From an uncultured Pigmentiphaga sp. (lineage in GTDB: Bacteria; Pseudomonadota; Gammaproteobacteria; Burkholderiales; Burkholderiaceae_B), in NCBI GenBank assembly GCA_937891425.1, contig CALAGD010000054.1:1-42719 (forward strand): a DNA stretch of 42,719 nt. Direction: 5' to 3'. The notes beneath the pieces were generated by a model, which saw only the letters and a list, made by a program, of their open reading frames with translations, was not told where the DNA came from and ran no database searches. Of the stretch, positions 31,986 through 41,866 are shown in pieces. A program made the position numbers and the translations under genes. Positions within the stretch are counted from its first letter, which is position 1; each line of letters opens with the position of its first letter.

Positions 31986-33428
31986 TTAACCCGCATCGGT
32001 TCTGCGGTCAAACACTGCTGCAAAAAATCCGTCGGTTCCGTGTACATCGGGCCGCAATTTCAGGAACGGGCCCGGCATTTCCAGCGCCGTACGCCCTGCC
32101 AGCACATCCGGCACGGGTTTCAGTTCGAAATCGGGGTGCCGGGCAAGAAAGGCCTCGACCTGGGCTTCATTCTCCTGCTCAAGCAGGCTGCATGTGGCAT
32201 AAACAAGACGTCCGCCAGGCTGTACGCATCGGGCCGCGCTGGCCAATATCCTGGCCTGCAGCTCACACAGCTCGGCAATGTTCTGCGGCGATTGCCGCCA
32301 CTTGATGTCGGGGTTACGGCGCAACGTGCCTGTGCCGCTGCAGGGCGCATCGACCAGCACGCGGCGCGCCTTCTGGCGCAGCCGCTTTACGCGGGCGTCA
32401 TTCTCGCTCGAGATCAGTACGGGCTCGACATTCGACAGCCCGCTGCGTGCCAGGCGCGGCGTGAGGCGATCGAGCCGCGGCGCCGATACGTCGAAGGCGT
32501 ACAGGCGCCCCGTCGAGCGCATCAGCCCGCCCAGCAGCAGGGTCTTGCCACCCGCGCCTGCACAGAAATCAATGATCAGCTCGCCGCGCCGCGGCGCCAC
32601 CAGCAGCGCCAGCAACTGGCTCCCTTCGTCCTGTACCTCCAGGCTGCCATCCAGGAAGCGCGGCCAGCGGCTGAGATCAGGCCGCGCAAAAATGCGGATT
32701 CCCCAGGGCGACCATGGGGTCGCTGCGGGCAGTCGTCCATCCAGACCACGCGCCCGTGTGTCCTCCCGCAGCTCCTGCAACAGCGCGTCCCGCTCTATCT
32801 TGAGCGGGTTCACGCGCACATCCAGGTACGCCGGCTCGAGCATGGCGGCCATGAGGGCTTCCGGGTTGTCGAGCCGTCCGAAAGCCTCGTCGAGCCAGTC
32901 GGGCAGGCTGTAGCGCACGGGGCGCGGCAACACCGCCGCATCCAGCGACTGTACGTGGTCGATCCAGCTGGCCTCACGCTCGCTCAGTACCGATTGCAGA
33001 TAAGCCCGCCCCAGCGTGTTGAACAACCCCAGCAACGCCAGGCGGCGCGCGATATCGCCCGACCCGCTCTGAGCGAAATGACGGTAGCGGCGCAGATGCC
33101 GCACCACGTTGTACACGGCTTCGGCAACTTCGGTGCGGTCGCGCGCTCCCAATTGCGGATGCATGCGGAACCAGCGCGAGACGACGGCATCCAGTGGACC
33201 CTCCCACGCAAGCACCTCGCGCAGTAGAGCCGTTACCTGTTCCGTACGCCGAGCCTGCAGGCTGCCCGCACGTACCCTACCCTTCCCCGCGCGGGCACGC
33301 ACGCCCTGGCGGTCACCGGCGGACGGCCGACCCGGGTTGCGATCGGCACGGGCATTACGTGGCGACGAGCCCGGGTCGCGGTCCGGTGCCGGTTTTGCGG
33401 AAGCTCGTGGTTGCCTGCGATCGTTCAT
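31986..33428 (-). CDS. rsmB: RsmB/NOP-family 16S rRNA cytosine-C5 methyltransferase
   Basis: 480 aa. The N-terminal 60 residues are a basic, Arg/Pro/Gly-rich tail; an NusB-like helical domain follows (about 60-190), then the SAM-dependent methyltransferase. SAM loop IIDFCAGAGGKTLLLGGLM, the VLVDAPCSGTGTLRRNPD motif and the catalytic YATCSLL are intact. Such enzymes methylate C967 of 16S rRNA in E. coli; a different target is possible for this branch. Its start lies 29 bp after the purN stop. Confidence 0.88.
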   Translation of the reverse strand: MNDRRQPRASAKPAPDRDPGSSPRNARADRNPGRPSAGDRQGVRARAGKGRVRAGSLQARRTEQVTALLREVLAWEGPLDAVVSRWFRMHPQLGARDRTEVAEAVYNVVRHLRRYRHFAQSGSGDIARRLALLGLFNTLGRAYLQSVLSEREASWIDHVQSLDAAVLPRPVRYSLPDWLDEAFGRLDNPEALMAAMLEPAYLDVRVNPLKIERDALLQELREDTRARGLDGRLPAATPWSPWGIRIFARPDLSRWPRFLDGSLEVQDEGSQLLALLVAPRRGELIIDFCAGAGGKTLLLGGLMRSTGRLYAFDVSAPRLDRLTPRLARSGLSNVEPVLISSENDARVKRLRQKARRVLVDAPCSGTGTLRRNPDIKWRQSPQNIAELCELQARILASAARCVQPGGRLVYATCSLLEQENEAQVEAFLARHPDFELKPVPDVLAGRTALEMPGPFLKLRPDVHGTDGFFAAVFDRRTDAG

Positions 33429-33457
33429 GAGCAGCGGTATCCCTCGTCAGACAACAT

Positions 33458-34138
33458 TCAGGCCTCGGCGTCGTGCAATCCGAAGACGCGCGTAGTGCGG
33501 CCTTCAACCACGACCTTCTCGCCGTCGAGGCGCACCTGACCGTGCGCCAGCCATTGCACGACCGCCGGATACACCACGTGTTCAATCTGCAGCACACGGT
33601 CGGCCAGGGTGTCGGGCGTGTCGCCCGTGTGCACCGGCACCACGCCCTGGGCGACGATGGGGCCGTGATCGAGCACCGGTGTGACGAAGTGCACCGTACA
33701 ACCATGTACCTGCACCCCAGCCTCCAGCGCCTGGGCATGGGTATGCAACCCCGGAAACAAGGGCAACAGCGACGGATGGATATTCAGTACCCGCCCGGCG
33801 AAGCGGTTGACGAATCCGTCCGTCAGCACGCGCATGAACCCCGCCAACAGGATGTAATCGGGCCGGTATCCTTCAATGAGATCGCCCAGCGCAGCGTCGA
33901 AGGCTTCGCGCGAAGGGAACTCGCGGTGCGGGACGACCGCCGTCTCGATGCCGCGCTCGGCCGCCCAGGCCAGCCCTGCGGCATCAGACCGGTTGGCAAT
34001 CACGGCTACAATGCGAGCCGGCCAGCCTTCCCGCTGACAGGCTTCGACGATTGCCTGCATGTTGCTGCCACGTCCGGAAATCAGGATGACCAGGCGACAC
34101 TCGCGCGTCGGATCAGAAACAAGAGTTGAAGGCGACAA
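33458..34138 (-). CDS. purN: Phosphoribosylglycinamide formyltransferase
   Basis: 226 aa. Third step of purine synthesis: transfers a formyl group from 10-formyl-THF to GAR. Substrate loop LVILISGRGSNMQ (about 16-28), the catalytic NIHPSLLPLFPG region with Asn, His, and the later Asp in TPVLDHGPIVAQ. No ATG fits: the only start in frame before the core is a TTG at 34138 without a ribosome-binding site, because a stop closes the frame further upstream. Followed by rsmB on the same strand and divergent from ribF. Confidence 0.93.
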   Translation of the reverse strand: MSPSTLVSDPTRECRLVILISGRGSNMQAIVEACQREGWPARIVAVIANRSDAAGLAWAAERGIETAVVPHREFPSREAFDAALGDLIEGYRPDYILLAGFMRVLTDGFVNRFAGRVLNIHPSLLPLFPGLHTHAQALEAGVQVHGCTVHFVTPVLDHGPIVAQGVVPVHTGDTPDTLADRVLQIEHVVYPAVVQWLAHGQVRLDGEKVVVEGRTTRVFGLHDAEA

Positions 34139-34260
34139 GATGTGTACGTAGTTGAGAGTAGGACCGAAACACGGCGCTCCCGGTCAAGACCGGGCACGCA
34201 TGAATGCATGCTCCTGCCATTATGCAGGCAAGATCGGGCATGAAATTGTAAACTCCCCCC

Positions 34261-35265
34261 GTGAACTATTCGGATCATCTCGTGCATCTATTCCGAGGCG
34301 TGCCTCCCAACGGCCTGAGCGAACCTTGCGCCCTGACCATCGGCAATTTCGACGGTGTCCACGTCGGGCATCAGGCCATGCTCACCCGGCTGTGCTCGGC
34401 GGCCCGGCTGCGGGGCCTGCCGCCCACGGTACTCACCTTCGAGCCGCATCCGCGCGAATACTTCGCGCGCGCGTACAACAAGCCCGAACTGGCGCCCCCA
34501 CGCATTTCCGGGCTACGCGACAAGATCGTGAATCTTGCCGCCAACGGCGTTCGCCAGCTCATCGTGCAACGCTTCAACTCCCGATTCGCCGCCATTTCCG
34601 CTGAAACTTTCATCGAAGAGCTGCTCATCAAGCGACTCAAGGTGCAGTGGCTCTTGGTGGGAGACGACTTCCGCTTCGGCGCAGGGCGCCGGGGCGACCT
34701 CGACATGCTGCTGAAGTACCATGCCTTCGAGATCCAGTCGATGGATTCGATCACCGACCGCGACGGTCGGCGCGTATCCAGCACCGACGTGCGCATTGCA
34801 CTGGCCGACGGCGACCTCGACCGCGTGGCCGATCTCCTCGGGCGCCGTTACCATCTCAGCGGTCATGTCATGCACGGGCTGAAACTGGGGCGCAACCTGG
34901 GGTTTCCTACCCTCAACATCCGCGTTCCGCCGCAATGCACGGCGCTGAAAGGCATTTTCACGGTGCTCGTCCACGGCCTTGCAGACCACGCCCTGCCCGG
35001 TGTGGCCAGCCTGGGGCTGCGTCCCACCGTGTCCGACTCCGACCGCATGCTGCTCGAAGTGCACCTGCTCGATTACAACCGGCAGGCTTACGGTAAACTC
35101 GTAAGCGTGGAATTCCTGAAAAAACTGCGCGACGAAGAGAAGTTCGACAGCCTCGAGGCTCTCACCCTTGCCATCGCACGGGACGTTGAGCAGGCCCGCG
35201 CCTACTTCAACGCCACGCATCCGGCAACCGCAGCACAGGCCACTGCCGCCACCGACCGAATTTGA
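34261..35265 (+). CDS. ribF: Bifunctional riboflavin kinase/FAD synthetase
   Basis: 334 aa. Makes FMN from riboflavin and then FAD. The nucleotidyltransferase domain begins TIGNFDGVHVGHQAML (about 23-38), the kinase domain has GLKLGRNLGFPTLNI near residue 205. GTG start at 34261. First gene of the plus-strand core block leading to ileS, an order conserved in many proteobacteria. Confidence 0.95.
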   Translation: MNYSDHLVHLFRGVPPNGLSEPCALTIGNFDGVHVGHQAMLTRLCSAARLRGLPPTVLTFEPHPREYFARAYNKPELAPPRISGLRDKIVNLAANGVRQLIVQRFNSRFAAISAETFIEELLIKRLKVQWLLVGDDFRFGAGRRGDLDMLLKYHAFEIQSMDSITDRDGRRVSSTDVRIALADGDLDRVADLLGRRYHLSGHVMHGLKLGRNLGFPTLNIRVPPQCTALKGIFTVLVHGLADHALPGVASLGLRPTVSDSDRMLLEVHLLDYNRQAYGKLVSVEFLKKLRDEEKFDSLEALTLAIARDVEQARAYFNATHPATAAQATAATDRI

Positions 35266-35362
35266 CGCTCGCTCTCATCCGTCACCCGGCGTGCAAGGTC
35301 GATTGCCCTTCTTTTTGTCGCCCCGCACGCCCACCAGCGCCTTTCTCCGGTTTTTGATCAAT

Positions 35363-35378
35363 GGGTGCACGCGCACCC
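35363..35378 (+). promoter_or_regulatory. Small hairpin in front of ileS
   Basis: GGGTGC and GCACCC (35363-35368, 35373-35378) form a 6-bp stem with an ACGC loop, ending 20 bp before the ileS ATG. No T-run follows. It may affect ribosome access, since the ileS ribosome-binding site is weak. Confidence 0.3.
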
Positions 35379-35398
35379 GCGACGCTCGTCTTACGGTA

Positions 35399-38257
35399 AT
35401 GGACTACAAGAACACGCTCAACCTGCCCGAAACGCCGTTCCCCATGCGCGGTGATCTCGCAAAACGCGAGCCCGGCTGGGTTGCCCAATGGGAAGAGAAG
35501 AAAATCTACCAGGCCATCCGCCGTGCCAGCGCAGGACGCCCCCGCTTCGTGCTGCACGATGGTCCCCCGTATGCCAACGGCGACATTCACATCGGTCACG
35601 CAGTCAACAAGATTCTCAAGGACATTATCGTCAAGAGCCGCAACATGTCGGGCTTTGACGCCCACTATGTGCCCGGGTGGGACTGCCACGGGATGCCCAT
35701 CGAGATCCAGATCGAGAAGAAATACGGCAAGAACCTCCCGGTCAGCGAAGTCCAGGCCAAGGCGCGTGCATACGCCACCGAGCAGATCGAACGCCAGCGC
35801 CGCGACTTCAAGCGCCTGGGCGTGCTGGCCGACTGGGATCATCCCTACCTCACCATGAATTACCGTAACGAAGCCGACGAGCTGCGGGTGCTGGCCCGCA
35901 TCATGGAGAAAGGCTTCGTGTTCCGTGGCCTGAAACCGGTGAACTGGTGCTTCGATTGCGGCTCGGCGCTGGCCGAAGCCGAAGTGGAATATGCGGATCG
36001 GGTCGACCCATCGGTGGATGTAGCCTTCCCCATCGCGCAGCCCGAAGCCGTGGCGCGTGCATTCGGCCTCGAACGGCTGCCGGGTGACGGCGCCATCGTC
36101 ATCTGGACCACCACTCCCTGGACACTGCCCGCGAACCAGGCGCTCAACCTGCACCCCGAGTTCGAGTACGCGCTGGTACAGGTTGAACCCGCTCCAGCTA
36201 CCGGGCCGCTGCTCATCCTCGCCAGCGAACGTGTCAAGCCCTGTCTCGAGGCCTGGGGCCTCTCCGGAACGGTGCTGGCCACGTGCAAGGGCGCCGCGCT
36301 CGACCGCATCGAGTTCCAGCACCCGCTGGCCCGCTTCGATGCCGGCTACGACCGTCGTTCGCCCGTGTACCTGGGAGATTACGTCACCCTCGATACCGGT
36401 ACGGGCGTGGTGCACTCGGCCCCCGCCTACGGCGTGGAAGACTTCATTTCCTGCAAGGAACACGGCCTGGCCGACGATGACATCCTGAACCCGGTCATGG
36501 GCGACGGACGTTACGCGTCCTGGCTGCCCGGGTTCGCCGGCCTCACCATCTGGGAAGCCAACCCCAGGATCATCGAAGCCATGCGTTCCGTGGGCACGCT
36601 GCTGAACACCCAGAAGGTCACCCACAGCTACATGCACTGCTGGCGACACAAGACACCAATCATCTACCGCGCCACCACCCAGTGGTTCGCCGGCATGGAC
36701 GTCAGGCCAAAGGAAGGGCCCACCCTGCGCGAACTCGCCATGGACGGCGTGGAAGCCACCCGCTTCTACCCGGCGTGGGGCAAGGCGCGCCTGGCGGCCA
36801 TGATTGCGGGCCGTCCCGACTGGACCCTCTCGCGCCAGCGCCAGTGGGGCGTGCCCATGGCGTTCTTCGTGCACAAGGAAACCGGCGAACTGCACCCACG
36901 CACGCCGGAACTGCTCGAGGAGGTAGCCCGCCGGATCGAGCAGGGCGGCATCGAAGCCTGGCAATCGCTCGATCCACGTGAACTGCTGGGCGATGAGGCC
37001 GACCTGTATGAAAAGAACCGTGACACGCTCGACGTCTGGTTCGACTCCGGTACCACGCACACCACGGTACTGGGAGGCCCCGATGGACAAGGCGTTGGAG
37101 ACGGCAAGGGCTCGCATGGCGCCGATCTGGCCTGGCCCGCCGACCTCTACCTGGAAGGTTCCGACCAGCACCGCGGCTGGTTCCATTCGTCGCTGCTCAC
37201 CAGCTGCATGCTGTACGGCCGCCCGCCCTACAAGGCGCTGCTCACGCACGGGTTCGTCGTCGATGGCCAGGGCCGCAAGATGAGCAAGTCGCTCGGCAAC
37301 GTGATCGCCCCGCAAAAGGTGTCCGACACCCTCGGCGCGGAAATCCTGCGTCTGTGGGTGGCCAGCACCGACTACTCCGGCGAACTGTCGATCTCCGACG
37401 AAATCCTGAAGCGCGTCGTCGAAAGCTATCGACGCATCCGCAATACGCTGCGCTTCCTGCTGGCCAACATCAGCGACTTCTCGGCGCCAACGCAGGCCGT
37501 GCCCCTCGCCGACATGCTCGAGATCGACCGCTATGCGCTGGCCATGACCGCCACCATGCAGGACGAGGTCCGCCGCTGCTACGACCGGTACGAATTCCAT
37601 CCAGCCGTGGCGCGCCTGCAGACCTTCTGCTCGGAAGACCTTGGCGCGTTCTACCTCGACATCCTCAAGGACCGCCTGTACACCACCGCCGCCGACAGCC
37701 ACGCGCGCCGCTCGGCCCAGACGGCGCTGTGGCACATCACCCAGACGCTGCTGAAGCTGATGGCGCCTATCCTGTCGTTCACCGCTGAAGAGGCCTGGGC
37801 CCTGCTGCCGCATGGTCCGGACCACGACTCGCCCACGATCTTCACCGAGCTGTTCCACACCGTACCGCTGCCCGATGACGCCCCCGCCCTGCTCGAGCGC
37901 TGGACGCGCCTGCGCACGCTGCGCGGCGAGGTGACCCGCAAACTCGAGGAAGTACGCAGCGCAGGTGGAATCGGCTCGTCGTTGCAGGCTGAAGTCGATC
38001 TCTACGCCAGCGGCGCGGATCTCGAACTGCTGTCCAGCCTGGGCGATGACCTTCGCTTCGTGTTCATCGTGTCGCGTGCCACGGTGCACGCGGGCGATGG
38101 CGAGCTGCGCATCGAAGTTACGCCGTCGTCCCACGAGAAGTGCGAGCGTTGCTGGCACTGGCGCGACGACGTCGGCAGCGACCCCGAGCATCCGACCATC
38201 TGCGGCCGTTGTGTCAGCAACCTCTTTGGCGACGGCGAAGCGCGCAGCGCCGCCTGA
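35399..38257 (+). CDS. ileS: Isoleucyl-tRNA synthetase
   Basis: 952 aa, of normal length for class I IleRS. HIGH motif at 64-67 (GDIHIGHAVN), KMSKS at 627-631, and the C-terminal zinc knuckle with Cys915, Cys918, Cys935 and Cys938. The editing (CP1) domain lies between. The start ATG at 35399 gives the expected MDYKNTLNLPETPFPMRG; the frame is open upstream to 35168 but that part overlaps ribF and is not IleRS. lspA follows after 9 bp. Confidence 0.98.
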   Translation: MDYKNTLNLPETPFPMRGDLAKREPGWVAQWEEKKIYQAIRRASAGRPRFVLHDGPPYANGDIHIGHAVNKILKDIIVKSRNMSGFDAHYVPGWDCHGMPIEIQIEKKYGKNLPVSEVQAKARAYATEQIERQRRDFKRLGVLADWDHPYLTMNYRNEADELRVLARIMEKGFVFRGLKPVNWCFDCGSALAEAEVEYADRVDPSVDVAFPIAQPEAVARAFGLERLPGDGAIVIWTTTPWTLPANQALNLHPEFEYALVQVEPAPATGPLLILASERVKPCLEAWGLSGTVLATCKGAALDRIEFQHPLARFDAGYDRRSPVYLGDYVTLDTGTGVVHSAPAYGVEDFISCKEHGLADDDILNPVMGDGRYASWLPGFAGLTIWEANPRIIEAMRSVGTLLNTQKVTHSYMHCWRHKTPIIYRATTQWFAGMDVRPKEGPTLRELAMDGVEATRFYPAWGKARLAAMIAGRPDWTLSRQRQWGVPMAFFVHKETGELHPRTPELLEEVARRIEQGGIEAWQSLDPRELLGDEADLYEKNRDTLDVWFDSGTTHTTVLGGPDGQGVGDGKGSHGADLAWPADLYLEGSDQHRGWFHSSLLTSCMLYGRPPYKALLTHGFVVDGQGRKMSKSLGNVIAPQKVSDTLGAEILRLWVASTDYSGELSISDEILKRVVESYRRIRNTLRFLLANISDFSAPTQAVPLADMLEIDRYALAMTATMQDEVRRCYDRYEFHPAVARLQTFCSEDLGAFYLDILKDRLYTTAADSHARRSAQTALWHITQTLLKLMAPILSFTAEEAWALLPHGPDHDSPTIFTELFHTVPLPDDAPALLERWTRLRTLRGEVTRKLEEVRSAGGIGSSLQAEVDLYASGADLELLSSLGDDLRFVFIVSRATVHAGDGELRIEVTPSSHEKCERCWHWRDDVGSDPEHPTICGRCVSNLFGDGEARSAA

Positions 38258-38266
38258 ACGCGCCCC

Positions 38267-38803
38267 ATGACTGAAGTGCCCACCGACATTCGCCAGCCGC
38301 GCCTCCGTTGGGCGCGCTGGCTGGCGCTGGCCGCCGGCATCCTGGTGCTCGACCAGACCACCAAGATGGCCTGCAACGCGTTCATCCCTTTTGCCGATCG
38401 CGTGCATGTGCTTCCGTTCTTCGACTTCACCCTGGTGTACAACCGCGGTGCGGCGTTCAGCTTTCTTGCCGGCCAGGACGGCTGGCAGCGCTGGCTGTTC
38501 ACGGCCCTCGGAGTCGCTGCCTCGGTGTTCATCATCTGGCTGCTGCGTCGCAACGCGCGCCAGCCGCTGTTCTGCCTGGCCTTGACGCTGATCCTGGGTG
38601 GCGCCGTAGGCAACGTCGTCGATCGCGTCCTGTACGGACACGTCATCGATTTCCTGCTCTTCTACTGGAACCATTGGTACTTCCCGGCATTCAACCTGGC
38701 CGACGTCGCCATTACCTGCGGGGCGGTCCTGCTGGTAATCGATGAGCTGCTGCGCAAGCGCCGCCAGCCTGACGGCACAGCCGACCATGCGCCCCACTCC
38801 TAG
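38267..38803 (+). CDS. lspA: Lipoprotein signal peptidase (signal peptidase II)
   Basis: 178 aa inner-membrane aspartic protease with four helices that removes signal peptides from prolipoproteins. Catalytic Asp119 (GNVVDRVLYG) and Asp146 (AFNLADVAIT). The NRGAAFSFL segment is conserved. It sits in the usual ileS-lspA order. RlpA, encoded 3 kb downstream, carries a lipobox and should be a substrate. Confidence 0.97.
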   Translation: MTEVPTDIRQPRLRWARWLALAAGILVLDQTTKMACNAFIPFADRVHVLPFFDFTLVYNRGAAFSFLAGQDGWQRWLFTALGVAASVFIIWLLRRNARQPLFCLALTLILGGAVGNVVDRVLYGHVIDFLLFYWNHWYFPAFNLADVAITCGAVLLVIDELLRKRRQPDGTADHAPHS

Positions 38804-38835
38804 CCGAATCCGACACTCCTGAAGGGACGCCCGCC

Positions 38836-40041
38836 ATGACCCTCTCCACCGACTTCGCCAACAAGCGCTTTGTCGTCGTCATGACCGGCGGCATCGCCTG
38901 CTACAAGATTGCCGAGCTGGTGCGCCGAATGCAGGACCATGGCGCGACCGTCGATGTGGTGATGACCGAAGCGGCCACCCGCTTCATCACGCCGGTGACC
39001 ATGCAGGCACTCTCGGGACGCCACGTATACACCGACGCCTGGGACGCCCGGCCGGCAAACAACATGGCACACATCAACCTCACCCGTGGTGCCAGCGCCA
39101 TCATCGTCGCCCCTGCCAGCGCGGACTTCATGTTCAAGCTGGCCCACGGGGCTGCCGACGACCTCGCCAGCACGTTGTGCCTGGCCCGGGCCTGCCCGCT
39201 GATCGTGGTACCCGCCATGAACGTCGAGATGTGGCTCAACCCTGCCACGCAACGCAACGTGGAGCAGTTGCGGGCCGACGGCGTCAGCGTGTTCGGCCCT
39301 GGAAGCGGTGCTCAGGCCTGCGGTGAAACCGGCGACGGCCGCATGCTCGAGCCGGAGGAAATCCTCACCGAGCTCAGTGCCTTCTTCCAGCCGAAGGTGC
39401 TCGCCGGCAAGCGCGTCCTGCTGACCGCCGGCCCCACCATGGAGCCGATCGACCCCGTACGCGTCATTACCAATCTGTCGTCGGGAAAAATGGGATATGC
39501 CATCGCGCGCGCCGCGGCGGAGGCTGGTGCCGACGTCGTGCTGGTGTCGGGGCCAACCGCCCTGCCTGCCCCCCGCGGCGTCACGCGCATCAGCGTGCGC
39601 AGCGCGATCGACATGCTGCAGGCCGTGGAAGCCCATCTGCAAGGTACCGACATTTTCATCGCCGTGGCGGCCGTAGCCGACTGGCGCGTACAGCAGCCCA
39701 GCGACAGAAAGCTGAAGAAACATCAGGGCGACGGTCCGCCGGTAATCGAACTTGCCCCCAACCCCGACATCCTGGCCACGGTGGCTGCGCGACCCGACGC
39801 TCCCTACTGTGTGGGCTTCGCCGCCGAAACCGATCATCTCGAGGAGCACGCGGAAGACAAGCGTCGCCGCAAGAAGTTGCCATTGCTGGTAGGCAATCTG
39901 GCCCAACATGCCCTGGGCGCAGACGACACCGAGCTTGTGCTGCTCGACGATGACGGACATCACCCGCTGCCCCGGCTGCCGAAGCTGGCAGCCGCGCGAC
40001 GCCTGGTCCAGGAAGTGGCGCGGCGCATCCCGCCCGCATGA
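38836..40041 (+). CDS. coaBC: Bifunctional phosphopantothenoylcysteine decarboxylase/phosphopantothenate-cysteine ligase
   Basis: 401 aa. Two steps of coenzyme A synthesis. The CoaC half (about 1-190) is a flavoprotein with GGIACYKIAELVRRMQ and the PAMNVEMW motif. The CoaB half begins VLLTAGPTMEPIDPVR and has NLSSGKMGYAIA and AVAAVADW. GGGACG precedes the ATG. Located between lspA and dut. Confidence 0.97.
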   Translation: MTLSTDFANKRFVVVMTGGIACYKIAELVRRMQDHGATVDVVMTEAATRFITPVTMQALSGRHVYTDAWDARPANNMAHINLTRGASAIIVAPASADFMFKLAHGAADDLASTLCLARACPLIVVPAMNVEMWLNPATQRNVEQLRADGVSVFGPGSGAQACGETGDGRMLEPEEILTELSAFFQPKVLAGKRVLLTAGPTMEPIDPVRVITNLSSGKMGYAIARAAAEAGADVVLVSGPTALPAPRGVTRISVRSAIDMLQAVEAHLQGTDIFIAVAAVADWRVQQPSDRKLKKHQGDGPPVIELAPNPDILATVAARPDAPYCVGFAAETDHLEEHAEDKRRRKKLPLLVGNLAQHALGADDTELVLLDDDGHHPLPRLPKLAAARRLVQEVARRIPPA

Positions 40042-40114
40042 AACGCCACCACGGTCCGGGTGCCTGCCGCCCGCCCCTTATGCGATCGAGCCCCACCGCC
40101 ACACACCTGCTGAC

Positions 40115-40561
40115 ATGAAGATTGACCTGAAGATTCTCGACGCGCGCATGCGCGAATTCCTGCCCGCGTATGCCAGCCCCGGCGCCGCTGGCCTCGACCT
40201 GCGTGCCTGCCTCGATGAACCGCTCACCCTGCGACCCGGCGCCACCGCGCTGGTGCGCACCGGCCTGGCCATCCACATCGGTAACCCCGGATACGCCGCG
40301 CTCATCCTGCCGCGCTCCGGGCTCGGGCACAAGCATGGCATCGTGCTGGGCAATCTCGTGGGGCTGATTGATTCCGACTACCAGGGAGAGCTGATGATCT
40401 CCACCTGGAACCGGGGAACCGCGCCGTTCACCATCGAACCATTCGAGCGCCTCGCACAACTGGTCATCGTTCCGGTCCAGCAGGCAAGCTTCAATGTGGT
40501 CGACGAGTTCCCCGAGTCCGAGCGGGGCACAGGCGGCTTCGGCAGCACGGGGCGCAAGTAG
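40115..40561 (+). CDS. dut: dUTP diphosphatase
   Basis: 148 aa homotrimeric dUTPase that keeps uracil out of DNA and supplies dUMP. Motifs visible: AGLDLRAC (1), PRSGLGHKHG (2), GLIDSDYQGEL (3), RLAQLVI (4) and the Gly-rich C-terminal RGTGGFGSTG (5). The coaBC-dut order is conserved. Confidence 0.97.
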   Translation: MKIDLKILDARMREFLPAYASPGAAGLDLRACLDEPLTLRPGATALVRTGLAIHIGNPGYAALILPRSGLGHKHGIVLGNLVGLIDSDYQGELMISTWNRGTAPFTIEPFERLAQLVIVPVQQASFNVVDEFPESERGTGGFGSTGRK

Positions 40562-40972
40562 CCCCGGCGCGCATGAATCGGGCGAGGCCCGCTCGGGGCC
40601 AGTACCGCCTCTCCAGCCAGCGCACAACCCATGCAGCCAGCAGGCGCAGGGCGAGGAACATCCTGAACGGCCCCGCACACCACTTCCGCACCATATGCGC
40701 CGGCATTCAGGCCCAGTATCCACAGCCGCCGTCATGGCACTGAGCCTCAGGCCCAGCATAGGCAGGACATATACGCCCAGAACAGCTGGACCAGCGCCGA
40801 CCCACCCCGAAACACTTCCACGTAAACCGCCGCAGACCTATGACACCCACGGCCATGGGGCCAGCCGCGCCAGCCCCGCTGCCAAATCATTTCAACGGCA
40901 ATCAATACCACAGGATCTACTGCAACCCGCCTGCCCGTGCAGTTCCCGGTCAGCCGTGCCACAATATCGTCC
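40562..40972 (+). other. Non-coding gap between dut and rapZ
   Basis: 411 bp without a gene I can support. It has a GC-rich stem-loop region just after dut (about 40582-40602) and a 12-bp direct repeat CAGGCCCAGYAT at 40708-40719 and 40748-40759. A minus-strand frame at 40562-40706 would encode an Arg/Trp-rich peptide without a clear start signal or recognisable domain; it may be gene debris. Confidence 0.4.
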
Positions 40973-41860
40973 ATGATGAGCGCCGTTCTGATTACCGGTA
41001 CGTCCGGGTCCGGGAAATCCGTCGCGTTACGCATGCTGGAAGACTCAGGTTATCTGTGCGTAGATAACCTGCCGGTGCATTTTCTCTGCGAATTCCTGAC
41101 CAAAGCTCAAACCGACGGTATCCAGCGCGTGGCCGTCGCCATCGACGCCCGCAGCCCCAACGACATCGCCCAGCTGCCCGAAGCACTGAACGCCGTCCGT
41201 GCAATGGGCATTCCGCTGCGTGTCGTGTTCCTCGATGCCAGCACGCCCACCCTCATCCAGCGCTACTCTGAATCCCGTCGGCGCCATCCGCTCACCGACC
41301 GTATCGCCACCGACAGCGGGTGCCCGCCTTCGCTGCAGGAATGCATCGCGACCGAGCGCGAGCTGCTGGGGCCCTTGCGCGATGAAGAATACGTCATCGA
41401 CACCACGGGCACCACGCCCGGCCAGCTGCGAGCCTGGATCCGCGAACTGGTCCATGTCGAGCCGATGCCCCTCGTCCTCACGTTCGAGTCGTTCGCGTAC
41501 AAGGCGGGCGCGCCCATCGGCGCCGACCTGGTCTTCGACGCCCGCTGCCTGCCCAATCCGCACTACGACCCTCAACTGCGGCGCCTCACCGGCCGCGACC
41601 CACAAGTGATCGCCTGGCTGGAGCAACGCCCGATCGTGCGCCAGATGGTTGATGACATCGCCCAGTTTCTCGCAAAATGGCTACCGCACTACGCACAGGA
41701 TACCCGTGCCTACCTCACGGTTGCCATCGGCTGCACCGGTGGCCAGCATCGGTCGGTCTACATCGTGGAAGAGCTCGCGCGCCGCTTCCGCGGCCACGGC
41801 CAGGTACTCGTACGCCACCGTGCCCAGACAGGTCCTGATTTCATACAGTCCAGTCGGTAA
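40973..41860 (+). CDS. rapZ: RapZ-family RNase adapter / nucleotide-binding protein
   Basis: 295 aa. N-terminal P-loop GTSGSGKS (9-16) and a C-terminal domain with AIGCTGGQHRSVYIVEEL. In E. coli RapZ delivers the sRNA GlmZ to RNase E and senses glucosamine-6-phosphate; in betaproteobacteria the target is less clear. Two adjacent ATGs (40973 and 40976) are possible starts and there is no strong ribosome-binding site. The usual neighbours ptsN or hprK are not present here. rlpA starts 7 bp after its stop. Confidence 0.95.
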   Translation: MMSAVLITGTSGSGKSVALRMLEDSGYLCVDNLPVHFLCEFLTKAQTDGIQRVAVAIDARSPNDIAQLPEALNAVRAMGIPLRVVFLDASTPTLIQRYSESRRRHPLTDRIATDSGCPPSLQECIATERELLGPLRDEEYVIDTTGTTPGQLRAWIRELVHVEPMPLVLTFESFAYKAGAPIGADLVFDARCLPNPHYDPQLRRLTGRDPQVIAWLEQRPIVRQMVDDIAQFLAKWLPHYAQDTRAYLTVAIGCTGGQHRSVYIVEELARRFRGHGQVLVRHRAQTGPDFIQSSR

Positions 41861-41866
41861 TCGCGC

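Noticed and set aside
35282..38797. Very long open frame (over 1,100 codons) on the minus strand opposite ileS and lspA
   Set aside because: It lies wholly opposite conserved ileS and lspA, shows no recognisable domain and has the His/Arg/Gly/Val-rich composition typical of antisense frames in GC-rich genes.
40491..40706. Minus-strand frame of 71 codons over the dut end and the following gap
   Set aside because: It overlaps the conserved 3' end of dut, lacks a ribosome-binding site and resembles no known family.
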